Source: Forficula auricularia
Lineage: Eukaryota; Arthropoda; Insecta; Dermaptera; Forficulidae
DNA: 64,000 bases
Assembly: GCA_024734495.1 (NCBI GenBank)
Contig: JALMQS010000070.1
Coordinates: 19,889,533 to 19,953,532 of the forward strand
Direction of reading: 5' to 3'
The stretch's first letter is position 1. The number at the start of each line of letters is the position of its first letter. Below are positions 54,110 to 63,449 of this stretch, piece by piece. The notes beneath the pieces were generated by a model, which did not search any database, was not told the origin of the DNA, and saw only the letters and a list, made by a program, of their open reading frames with translations. The position numbers were made by a program, and so were the translations under genes.

Positions 54110-54370
54110 CCCGATAAAAAACACGGCTAAAAAAACAGAAAAGCATTGCCAAGTGCCAAGGGCAGCGAGCGTCCCGGGTCCGAAATGAGAGCCCCAAGTC
54201 CCGTTACCTTCGGCTCGGAGTTAATTAGATGCCTGAGTGATTAGAGATCGATATGGTGGGATATGAGCAGGTTTGGATTCCACCACCTCTATCCAGCATT
54301 ACCACCCCCTGCACTACAAAATCTCTAGACTACTCATGCAACCCTCAGCACCCCACACCTCTTTCTATTT
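54110..54370. other. GC-richer single-copy-like patch
   Basis: Includes GTCCCGGGTCCGAAATGAGA and TCCCGTTACCTTCGGCTCGG. No repeat partner in the window and no clear frame. With 53651-53854 it may mark host regulatory or exonic sequence. Confidence 0.3.
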
Positions 54371-54599
54371 AGAAAAAAATATCATTGGGGATGAAAGAAA
54401 ATGAGATAAATCTTCGGTGTTTGCGATGATTATAATTAGCAATTATAAATACTCAAGAAGAAATAAATAAAGGTGTCTTCTATTTGATGAAAATAAATAT
54501 ATACACCCTTTATATAAATGAATAAATATGTAGGAATTGATTCACAAAGAACCGACACGAAGTTGCTTAAAAAAATTATTTGTTTAATTTTATTTATTT

Positions 54600-54875
54600 T
54601 CTTAGAAAAACGGACTGGTAAGCGAAATAAGTAGGTTATAATGAAAGAGGCAGTCGATAAATTATTTACATTTATTCAATTTCAGGCGTTTCGGAGACTT
54701 TTTCTCTTCTTCTTCAGGTATTGAATAGTTATTGATGGGTGAGTATAACTATTCAATATCCTGAAGAAGGAGAGAAAAAAGTGAAGGAGGAGAGAAAAAA
54801 GTCTCCGAAATGTCGGAAATTGAATAAAAGTAAATAATTTATGGACTGCCTTTCATTATAACTACTTGCTATTTG
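54600..54875. mobile_element. Foldback related to F1, with hairpins
   Basis: Leader ACGGACTGGTA at 54610 as in F1. Arms TAATGAAAGAGGCAGTC to CATTTATTCAATTTCAGGCG and complement. Minus hairpin at 54688-54717. The plus hairpin at 54761-54811 contains an internal duplication of about 20 nt (AAGGAGAGAAAAAA-like) that lengthens the loop. Confidence 0.75.
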
Positions 54876-55169
54876 TATTTAAACTGCTTTGCAAAATTAT
54901 GGCATGGCTATTAATTTTTTTTATAAATCAAACTTTCTTGAATTGAATTTCTATTACTCCATTTTTTATTTAATAACACAAAACCTCTTAAATTTATTGC
55001 AACAAGTATTTAAAATAAATTAAATAATTTTCAATGTTAAAACGAATGACATCAGTTTTCATTTTTTTTGCACAGCAGTTTTATATATATACCAGGTGTA
55101 CCGGAAAGTCATAACCGGTTTTTTCGAGAAAAAATACTACGTAATTTTTTAAGAAAATGGAAAATTTAT

Positions 55170-56243
55170 TTATTCAAAGTATTGGCCATTTGATTCTATA
55201 CATCTTGCCCATCTTTCTGGCAATTTATGGATGACATCCCAAAAAAACTGTTTGTCCTTTGAGCAAAACCATTCATCGAGCCATTTTCTAACTTCTTCGA
55301 AATTGGCGAAGTGCTGCTCTGCAAGCGCGTGTCCCATCGATGCGAAAAGTTGATAGTCGGACGGGGCAAGGTCTGGAGAGTACGGCGGGTGCGATAATAT
55401 GTCCCACCCAAGTGCTTTCAACGCTGACCGGTTTTGCTTTATGAGACGGCGCGTTATCGTGTTGTAAAATAATTTTACCGTGTCTTCGGGCCCATTCTGG
55501 ACGTTTTTCGATCAATGCGTGGTTCAAATTGATCATTTGTTGTCGGTAGCGATCACTATTAACTGTTTCACCAGGTTTCAACAGTTGGTAATACACCACG
55601 CCACTCTGGTCCCACCAAACACAGAGCATTGTCTTGCGACCGAAACGATTTGGCCTTGGAATCGATGGGCCGGCTTCGCCAGGTGATAACCATGATTTTT
55701 TGCGCTTAGGGTTTTCAAAGTAAATCCACTTTTCATCACCCGTCACTATTCGATGCAGAAATGACCTCCGATCATACCTTTGAAGCAGCATTTCACAGAC
55801 GATTTTTCGATTTTCCATTTGCCTGTCATTCAATTGATGTGGCACCCATCTTCCCACTTTTTGGATTTTCCCCATTGCTCGTAATCGGTCACTAATCGTT
55901 CCTTAACTCATAGTAAATCAATATTAAATATAATATTTATTTACTTTATCTTTACTTCTGCCAATTGGTTTTGAGTTTGGGTTGGGTCTTCATCCAATAA
56001 CTCCTGTAGTTTCGCATCTTTTAACTTTTTTGGTCTACCAGAACGTTCTTTATCTTGCACATCGAAATCACCACTTTTGAATTTTCGAAACCACACCTCA
56101 CATGTTTTTAAGGTTAAAGCATGCTCACCGTAAGTTTCTACCAGCAAACGATGACTTTCAGCGGCTTTTTTCTTTTGATTAAATAAGAAAAGTAATGTGT
56201 GCCGCAAATGCATGTTTTCAGGCATGAAACTTGACATTTTCAA
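55170..56243 (-). pseudogene. Mariner DD34D transposase, interrupted
   Basis: N-terminal part 55956-56243 reads from MKMSSFMPENMHLRHTLLFL through VWFRKFKSGDFDVQD and RSGRPKKL: the two helix-turn-helix domains and the GRPK linker. It stops at QLAEV where about 54 bp of foreign sequence enters. The core resumes at about 55900 (TISDRLRAMGKIQKVGRWVP) with catalytic motifs IVTGDEKWIYFENPKRKKSW and ILQHDNAPSHKAKPV. After a frameshift near 55415 it continues as HPPYSPDLAPSDYQLF. All three catalytic aspartates are readable. The D-D spacing is close to 34 given the shift. C-terminus RWARCIESNGQYFE is normal. Inactive because of insertion and frameshift. Confidence 0.85.
55901..55954 (-). repeat. Fragment of the GGTGAAACAT foldback inside mariner
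   Basis: CTTAACTCATAGTAAATCAA and TATAATATTTATTTACTTTA match the arm segment at 46455-46520 and 35410-35460. It interrupts the transposase between its DNA-binding and catalytic parts. Confidence 0.8.
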
Positions 56244-56469
56244 AGAGGTATAAATCTATGAAGGTGTTACTTTCGAAAAATATAACATGTATAGCTTTGA
56301 AGCTTGGTGTCAGTAGAATAAAATGCATATGTGTCAAATCATAACATTGCATACTTAAGCCTAGCGACATTATTAATTAAGTGGGAGATAAATTTAACCT
56401 AATTTATCGCGCGGAGAATTTACAACTGCTCGAAGCTTCTAAAAACTTAGTAAATTGGACTATATCTAA

Positions 56470-56617
56470 CTTTCTGAGATTTGGCTCGTGATCCCGGCTT
56501 CTTTTCCTTCTACTCTGTTCTTTTCACGATGGAGGGGCCAGCCCATACAGGCCTTTAGGAGATGGACCTTCTGGTGTATCTCCTTCTCACATCAATATCA
56601 TTAAAAAAAAAAAAATC
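56470..56617 (+). pseudogene. LINE 3' end with poly-A tail inside mariner
   Basis: TCACGATGGAGGGGCCAGCC, GCCTTTAGGAGATGGACC, CTCCTTCTCACATCAATATC and then an A-run of 13. Same 3' end as at 51370-51445. Its start is approximate. Confidence 0.65.
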
Positions 56618-56661
56618 TGTTAGAAAAACTGGTAATGACTTTCCGGTACACCTGGTATATA

Positions 56662-57026
56662 TGTTGCAGTAAAAACCCGTTTTTTAGAAAGAACGGGTTA
56701 TTACTAGTTAAAACGCGTTTCACTGAATACCTTTGTTGCAACTAGAATTTACTGATGTTGGTTGAGTTTGGTCCAAAGGTCTAGAATCTTCATTTTTGAC
56801 CTACCGCCTAATTTTGGGTGTTTGTATTCATTTCGTTTTCATTTTCGTTTAAAATTTTTTGAATACAAACACCCAAAATGAGGCGGAAGGTCAAAAATGA
56901 AGATTCTAGACCTTTGACCAAACTCAACCAACATCAGTAAATTCAAGTTGCAACAAAGGTATTCAGTGAAACGCGTTTTAAATAGTAAGAACTCGTTCTT
57001 ACTAAAAAACGGGTTTTTACTGCAAC
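56662..57026. mobile_element. Long palindrome with TTGCAGTAAAAACCCG ends, copy 2
   Basis: Ends GTTGCAGTAAAAACCCGTTT and complement, arms as in copy 1 (37117). The element abuts the mariner with only a TATATAT stretch between. Confidence 0.8.
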
Positions 57027-57829
57027 ATATATATAAGCAAAATGTATTTCTTTATTTATTATAAAATAAATTAGTTTTCAACTTCAAATTTTTATTAGTA
57101 TAAATGGACTGATCATATACCATGGTATATCTAATGTAAAAAGAAATATCATTAACATGTAATATATGTGATTATTTATTTATCTGGATAATAATGAATT
57201 TTCAAAATAAAAATAAATGAAAAAAATAAATAAATATAAATTTATAAAGAGAAATCACTGAGGTTGTTCTCTGCTTGATGAAAATAAACATATATATGTA
57301 TAATTTATTTGTTTGAGACTATAGTTTCTAAGGCTTGACATTCATCATTAATCCTTTTAATTATAAATATTTTATCTCTTATTTCTCATGGGTTCAAATA
57401 GCCGATTGGATGTAGGTAAATTCGCTTGATCAAAATAGCAAGATGTTGCATATTTTTATTGGTTTATAGTTTATGCATGAACCACCCTTTCTGATTTTAT
57501 TTGGTGAGTCCAGGGCCCGCTAGAAGCTAGACCCTCTGCCCCCACTCACGCCTCCTCTAATTTTGCAAGCTCTTAGTGTGAGTACTTTCATTGATAATTA
57601 TTTTGGTTGCTTTTATATTTTATCTAAGATAACATCAATTGATAAAAGACAAATATTATAATAATTAAATAATTAAAATTTTAGCAATTTTGAGATTTGA
57701 TAATAATAATTTCCATAATTATTTTTTTCTTTTCAGAGATTGTGTTGATATCAAGAAGTATAATCAATTTCTTTAAAATATCTTAATTCATTCTTTTTAC
57801 TAAAAAACACAAACAGACATGAATGCTTA
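57027..57829. other. AT-rich; decayed F2 hairpin and repeat fragments
   Basis: 57255-57298 is a GTTGTCCTC..TTGATG family fragment. 57310-57350 is a decayed F2 hairpin (GAGACTATAGTTTC with stem lost). The remainder has nothing recognised. Confidence 0.4.
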
Positions 57830-58243
57830 GGACTTATGAATGTGAAGCAATTCTTATTTTTACAGACAATGTGTTTTGTATATAAATTATATCATAGGCA
57901 GCTGCCAGCCTATCTGAATTTCACATTGGTCAATGAGATCCATGACCATGGGACACGAATTAGAGACGATATATTTATTGAGAGGGCGAGGAAAGAGAGC
58001 ACAAGAAATTCATTATATTTTAGAGGACTTGATGAATTTAATTCTTTACCAGCTGAAGTAAGAAATGCATCAAGTCTGATTCAATTTAAGTACCAAGTAT
58101 CTTAAGAGGGACAGTTGAACATTTCTATTGAGAAATATTGAGAAATATTATAACTTTAGTATTAAGATTTGTAAATATTGTAATATATATGTATGAAAAA
58201 TACATTTAAATATAAATAAAGTAAAAAAAAACAAAAACATACA
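57830..58243 (+). pseudogene. LINE C-terminal end and 3' tail
   Basis: An 89-codon frame reads MCFVYKLYHRQLPAYLNFTL, NEIHDHGTRIRDDIF and NSLYFRGLDEFNSLPAEVRN, the C-terminus of jockey/CR1-like LINE proteins (Y.GL..(F/Y)NSLP). A stop at 58103 is followed by a short UTR and an A-rich tail (58216-58240). The catalytic domains are absent. This differs in sequence from the other three LINE tails in the window. Confidence 0.75.
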
Positions 58244-58292
58244 GATGGACCAGGAATCGAGATCGAAGATTTTTTAATCTAAGTTTTTAGGC

Positions 58293-59186
58293 TCATTTCG
58301 ATGAGTAGAATATGGAGAGAACAATAATTCTTTTTCAAATTAATTAGAATATGTTCCTAGAGTATCGGCCCACATTTTTATTTAACCCTGTATATAGTTA
58401 ATATTTATACTTACTTACTTACTAGCCAACGCCTAGTTAATATTTATCAAATGCTGTATAAAACCTGACTGTAACAAACTGTTCCAGGGAAATGCGAGCA
58501 GCACTTTTGTAATTAAAGTTCTTGACATTTTATTTATCCAAGGACCAAACGCTTCATATGTTCCTATTTCGAGATATATGGGCATCTTGTGTTTTCAACA
58601 CGCCAAGGCCGTTCAGTATAATTTCAGCTGTGCGATCTAGTAAACCTGTCAATAACCTCACATTTCTTCGAGATGCATTTTAACATAAGATCGGATTTAT
58701 TTCATTCACAATATAAATGAACATTCGATAATTCGTTGGAAACGTCGTGTAGTTAATATTTCATTTCGATAAGTAGAATATGGAGAAAACAAAAAGTTTT
58801 TTCAATTTTAGTAGATCGGCCCACATTTATATTTCACCCTGTATTGTTAATATTTGTCAAATGCTGTATAAAACCTGATTGTAACAATCTGTTCCAGGGA
58901 AATGCGAGCAGCACTGCTGGATTCTGGACGGCTGTAATAAAATTACAGTAATTAAAGTTCTTTGCATTTTATTTATCCAAGGACCAAACTCTTCATATGT
59001 TCCTATTTCGAGATATATGACATCTTGTGTTTTCAATATGCCAAGGTCGTTCGGTATAATTTCAGCTGTTCGATCTAAACCTGTCAATAACCTCACATTT
59101 CTTCGAGATGTATTTTAACATAAGATCGGATTTATTTAATTCGCAATACACATTTGATAATTCGTCGGAAACGTCGTGTAATTAAT
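58293..59186. repeat. ~460-bp tandem duplication
   Basis: Copies 58293-58757 and 58761-59186 share TCATTTCGATRAGTAGAATA, ATCGGCCCACATTT, AATGCTGTATAAAACCTGA, GTTCCAGGGAAATGCGAGCA and CATAAGATCGGATTTATTT. The second copy has an extra segment of about 34 bp (CTGCTGGATTCTGGACGGCT...). A 79-codon minus frame in copy 2 (58857-59096) is broken in copy 1 by a 1-nt indel. No domain is recognised. Confidence 0.85.
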
Positions 59187-59264
59187 AGAAAATTAATTAA
59201 TTTTCTAGTCAGACACCGTGAACTTGCGTTGAAAAAAATCCAATTAAATTTCGCTATGCTTCAA

Positions 59265-59560
59265 TTTGTTGTTTTTTTTGTTTTATTCTTTCGCTAGGCT
59301 TGCTCTCCTTTATCCGCCAGTACGGAATTCGTTTCCGAGGGCAGAGGTCAAGGAATCGGTTTGCGGAGGAAAGACCACCCCGTTCGCTCTCCTTGAATTC
59401 CACGATCGCTGTTTTGCGAAGACAAGACCTGGACATTTCGTAGACGCTGTTTTCGGAAGCTAGGCAAGCCGGAGCAAAAAACGAGTTGGGACCCTGAGGC
59501 TCCGAGCATCAATAACCAGCTGGCATAATGACCTCCTCCCCGCGGCCCATTGAAAAGAAG
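59265..59560. other. GC-richer island, possible single-copy DNA
   Basis: Open on both strands for about 60 codons (59266-59463 plus, 59254-59436 minus) without recognised motifs. Composition clearly differs from the AT-rich background and there is no repeat partner in the window. Confidence 0.3.
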
Positions 59561-60044
59561 CTCACCTCACACGATTAGCTCTGTCTTCTATTATATCTTC
59601 CTTTATCAACTTCAGATTAAGCCGAAAATGTTTTCTTTCCGTTTGAAAAAGAACGCTGCCAAAACAGATCAGGAAATTTGGGAAATTTCTTTTCAAATCA
59701 TTATCATAAACTGTGTGGGGAATTAAACAGGGCGGAAAAGAAACGCCAAGAATCAATATACGAAAAAGGAGGATCAAAGACGTCGGAATAACAATTGACC
59801 TGGTCTAAAAAATAAGGATCAGGGGGACAGGGGGAGGAGATTCTCGACTCCCTTGTAGGTAGATACAAACTTAATTCACTTTTTTATATTTTCAAAAATA
59901 AATCAAACAAGGTGTCGTTCTATGCTAAATTCAAATAAATATACACCCATGCAGATATTTCTGTAGATGTTAGTGGTAAACAACAAACAAGTACTATTAA
60001 AGGAGAGAAGAAGGAGGTGGTTACAAGCATCATTCCTTGGTCCT

Positions 60045-60100
60045 TTTAAATCCTGAGGAAGAAAATAATTTCCTCCGAAACATCAGTTTACGAATAATAA
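60045..60100 (+). repeat. Solo hammerhead-like hairpin arm
   Basis: CCTGAGGAAGAAAATAATTT and CCTCCGAAACATCAG at 60052-60086. The core motifs are kept and the stem is imperfect. No opposite arm was found. Confidence 0.45.
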
Positions 60101-60149
60101 GGTGATCAATTTTTTTCAATGAAAAGGAGGACACAAATTAATTTAAGAA

Positions 60150-60312
60150 AAAAACCGTCACGTGCTAAAATTCAACCTAATTGAATACTACAATTTGTGA
60201 CTTTAATTGAGACCATGTGTTCCATAGTCTTTATCTGAGGACCCTTTAAAGTCGCGCTTGCAAGGCGAAACCGATTACAATACTTTACCCATGCTTCGCA
60301 TTGGTTAAAGTA
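60150..60312 (-). repeat. Third copy of the giant inverted-repeat terminus
   Basis: GTCACGTGCTAAAATTCAAC through CAATACTTTACCCATGCTTC matches the outer ~150 bp of the arms at 2175 and 14348. It shows that the terminal segment belongs to a dispersed family. Confidence 0.75.
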
Positions 60313-60582
60313 ATAAATATAAAGAAAAGAAACATTTTATTCATTGCAACAATAAATATACACTATAATATGACATAGCTTACAAAAGAAGGACTGTCCT
60401 CAATACCTTACGAATCAAAATGTCGTTTCAATAAATTATTTTATTTATTCGTAATTTGTACTTTTTATAATCCTAGAGGTGTCTTTCCATCATTCTTCAT
60501 AAGTTCATAATAATATATATTTATAAATCGAAGCCTGTCTTCCAGACGGCCCTACCATTGAATTCACACTCCACTTTTTTTC
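60313..60582. other. AT-rich, nothing recognised
   Basis: No features beyond short repeats. Confidence 0.3.
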
Positions 60583-61302
60583 TTTACCATACATGGTATG
60601 GTAAAGTATTGTAATAGTGCATGAAAAAAAGTGTTTTTTCCTTCTTTTTTAGAAATATCTCAAAAACGGCTGAAACTATTTCGATTAAAAAAATTAAGCG
60701 AAACCATGGCATTTCGCTCTACAAAAAAGCCCTAATAACTGAACATCGAAAAAATTATATTTTTCGAGATAATAATTGTTTTGTCAAAATGTCTGTTAGT
60801 CTGTGTGTTAGTCTGTGCGTTAAAAATATTTTTGTGGACGAGCTAGCTCAAAAACTAGTGTGAATATCAAAACTAAATTTCACACGTAGTTTTGGTCCAT
60901 TGAGATTAAGAGCTGATTAGATTTTGGTGCATATCGACCCAAAATTAAGGGGGTGGAGGGGGGTTAAAAATTAAAAATCTAGCCCATTTGACCAAACTCA
61001 ACCAAATTTTGTATACATAATCAGTGGGACCCCAGAAGTCTAAAAATGCAAAAACTAACCGCCCAAAATGGGTGGGGGGGGGGGGGAGCTTTGTCAAAAA
61101 TTAAAATCTTGGTCATTTGACCAATCTCAACCAAATTTTTGTATACATAATCAGTCGGATCCCAGAAGTCTAAAAAGCAAAAACTCACCCCCTACCCTAC
61201 ATGATTAAAAATAATTTTATTAAATATTAAATATAAGTGAGGGGCCGGGTTGTATGGTAAAGTCAAGTGGATGGCCACATCAGAACACGTCAGCTTATTT
61301 CT
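60583..61302 (+). mobile_element. Minisatellite-bearing element, full copy (plus)
   Basis: Starts TTTACCATACATGGTATGGT, a palindrome; contains two 120-bp units with GTATACATAATCAGTGG; ends GTAAAGTCAAGTGGATGGCC and CACATCAGAACACGTCAGC. It is the counterpart of 38081-39030 in the opposite orientation with fewer units. Confidence 0.7.
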
Positions 61303-62014
61303 CATTGTGTTTAAAAATGTCTGAAACGTGAAGAAAAATTATTTACACCAATGATTTCGCCTGTCTATATTTGTGTTCGTGTGTCATGCTGGATTCACAA
61401 AATTTGTAATTAATTATAAAGATTTTGAGAAGGGTGCAATACATCTTAATCTTAAATCGCATACTCCCAAACAAAATCTCATAAATTATCTCTCAATCGT
61501 AATATTGTTTTCTTTTTTACTATCACTTGATTGTATCCATATAATATAAGTAAGTGGAAGTATTTTCTATCTAGAAGCAAAGTTCACTTTGGATTGTCAC
61601 TTGGATTCAAGAAAGATTTTCTTTCGTCCGTTCGGGGGTTCTGCATTTTTGAACGGGATTATAAAGGAATTCAATTAGCAAAAGTAAAAACGTGTTTCAA
61701 ATTATTAGCATTCCTTTATAATATTTCATGGAAATTTTTTTCTTTTTATTTAATAGGATGGAGACTCATTAATTTGCAAAGGTAAAAAAAGTTAACGACA
61801 TTTTCGCCTGTTTGACGAAACAGACCACGAAATTTGATTTAATGCCGAAGCTTTTGTAGATTCTAGTTCATATTGTGGATTTATTCTCAAATATATCATT
61901 TAGGCGAATTGACGACATTTTGAATCTATTACCTTAACGCTTTTCAAAATATCTAGGTTCATAGACCAGTTTATTTTCATTTCATTCCAACGTAGAATCA
62001 AGACCAATCTATAT
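61303..62014. other. AT-rich, nothing recognised
   Basis: An 84-codon frame (61531-61785) without domain. No repeat partner. Confidence 0.3.
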
Positions 62015-62339
62015 ATATATAAAATAAGCCGGTCAAGTGAGATTCGGACGGCTTACAGAGGGTTCCGTGCATAGAAATTCCAAAATACTTGAGATTTCAA
62101 ATACCTACTTATGTATCGTTGATAGGGAGATAATTCATGGATTTTTTTCATAATTTTTAGCCATTTTTAAACGCTGATAGGTACAAAAAATGACCACTTT
62201 TAAGGCCCTCCCACATTTGATGAGAAATAAATTTAAAAAAATGTCTTCTAATTGTAGTTAATGAGATTCTTACAGGAATATCATACATCATTATAAAAAA
62301 ATATTCGACTCGATTCCAAAATAATAATTATCCGTTTAA

Positions 62340-62790
62340 AATTTCATTTTATGAACTCCCGCTAACGTTTCGGCTATTAGTTGTAGCCATCTTCAGAGCT
62401 GGAATTTGTCAATATTTATATAAAAAAAATTTTGGATACACCAGTCATCAGATAAAACTATATACAAGAAATATACATATGATATATATAAAACCATATA
62501 CAGGGTGTTCGCCAAAATGCCAAAAGATGTAATACTTTTAAGACTACTATTGTATCTTTGCATTTCATCTTAAAAAAGACAATAATAGTCTTAAAATTAT
62601 TACATCTTTTGGCCTTTTAGAAAACACCCTGTATATGGTTTTGTATATATCATATGTATATTTCTTGTATATAGTTTTATCTGATGACTTGTGTATCCAA
62701 AATTTATTTTTTTACTTAAATATTGACAAATTCCCGATCTGAAGATTGCTACAACCAATAGCCGAAACGTTAGCGGGAGTTCATATATAA
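62340..62790. mobile_element. Foldback family F10 with GGCUA/UAGCC hairpin
   Basis: TATGAACTCCCGCTAACGTT faces its complement at 62768-62787. Minus hairpin 62367-62396: CUGAAGA-U-GGCUA-loop-UAGCC-GAAAC, perfect stem. The plus copy 62739-62768 has UGCUA in place of GGCUA. Confidence 0.75.
62498..62636. mobile_element. MITE with ACAGGGTGTT ends
   Basis: ACAGGGTGTTCGCCAAAATG and CCAAAAGATGTAAT with near-complete complement at the right (ATTACATCTTTTGG, AACACCCTGT). Lies at the centre of F10. Confidence 0.75.
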
Positions 62791-63074
62791 AAATAAATAA
62801 ATGAAAGCTGCACGTCTCTTATTTAAACCCTTACTAAATTAAATCTTATTTTGAAAAAAATATATCCAATTAACTTGTACATTTCAAGATCCTATAGACA
62901 GAGAGACACTAATAAGGTTCCGTTTTACTTTTCAATGGGACCCTAATAAAAGAAGAAAATAAAGAATATAACGATCAAATTAGTTATTTTACTTTTAGAC
63001 AGAAATAATTAGAAAAAGAGAATAACCAAATAAGTGATAGCAAGATCTAGGCACGTGTGCATGCGCATATAAAA

Positions 63075-63345
63075 TTTAGGTTATGTTTTTTTAGCGTGAC
63101 TGTACTTTTTACGCTACTAATATTCTCTTTATGAATGGATCGTTTTTAAGCCATTGATATTTTATCCCCTCCACTAAAAATAATCGCCCAAATATGTTTT
63201 TTTTTATTTTTTATCAAAAATATGTGGTAAATAATTTCAATTTTTTTTTAAGTTACTCCGAATATATTATTCTAACAAATATTAATTTTTCATCGAGACT
63301 TCTTGAATTTTTGCATTTGTGAAAGAACTACCTTAAGGGCTGAAA
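63075..63345 (-). mobile_element. TTAAGG-type MITE, copy 4 (shortened)
   Basis: TTAGCGTGACTGTACTTTTT, GAATGGATCGTTTTTAAGCC and end GAAAGAACTACCTTAA. An internal part present in the other copies is missing (it jumps from TTTTTCATCGA to GACTTCTTGAATTTTTGC). Confidence 0.7.
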
Positions 63346-63449
63346 TTCTATACATGTCTCCCTCTTCCCACTCTTCAGTCTTTTAAGATCCTCAATGGTG
63401 CATACATTCATCTCCACTCCTTACCCTAAATTACTTTCTTCTTTTTTAA

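Larger units (their letters stand above)
55092..56655 (-). mobile_element. DD34D mariner element with two nested insertions
   Basis: Ends CCAGGTGTACCGGAAAGTCA and the inverse TGACTTTCCGGTACACCTGG, bordered by TA (55090-55091, 56656-56657). It encloses a broken transposase on the minus strand. A foldback fragment (55901-55954) and a LINE tail (56470-56617) lie inside. Confidence 0.85.
62015..62960 (+). mobile_element. Dispersed element interrupted by a foldback and a MITE
   Basis: Starts AAGCCGGTCAAGTGAGATTC and GGACGGCTTACAGAGGGTTC; ends AGACAGAGAGACACTAATAA, GGTTCCGTTTTACTTTTC and GGGACCCTAATAAAAG. Both ends have partners at 1810, 51573, 23210 and 27068. Inside is foldback F10 (62340-62790), and inside that a MITE (62500-62634). 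Confidence 0.65.

Noticed and set aside
58857..59096. Gene call for the 79-codon minus frame
   Set aside because: It starts at GTG, has no domain, and its duplicate is frameshifted; kept only as an observation.
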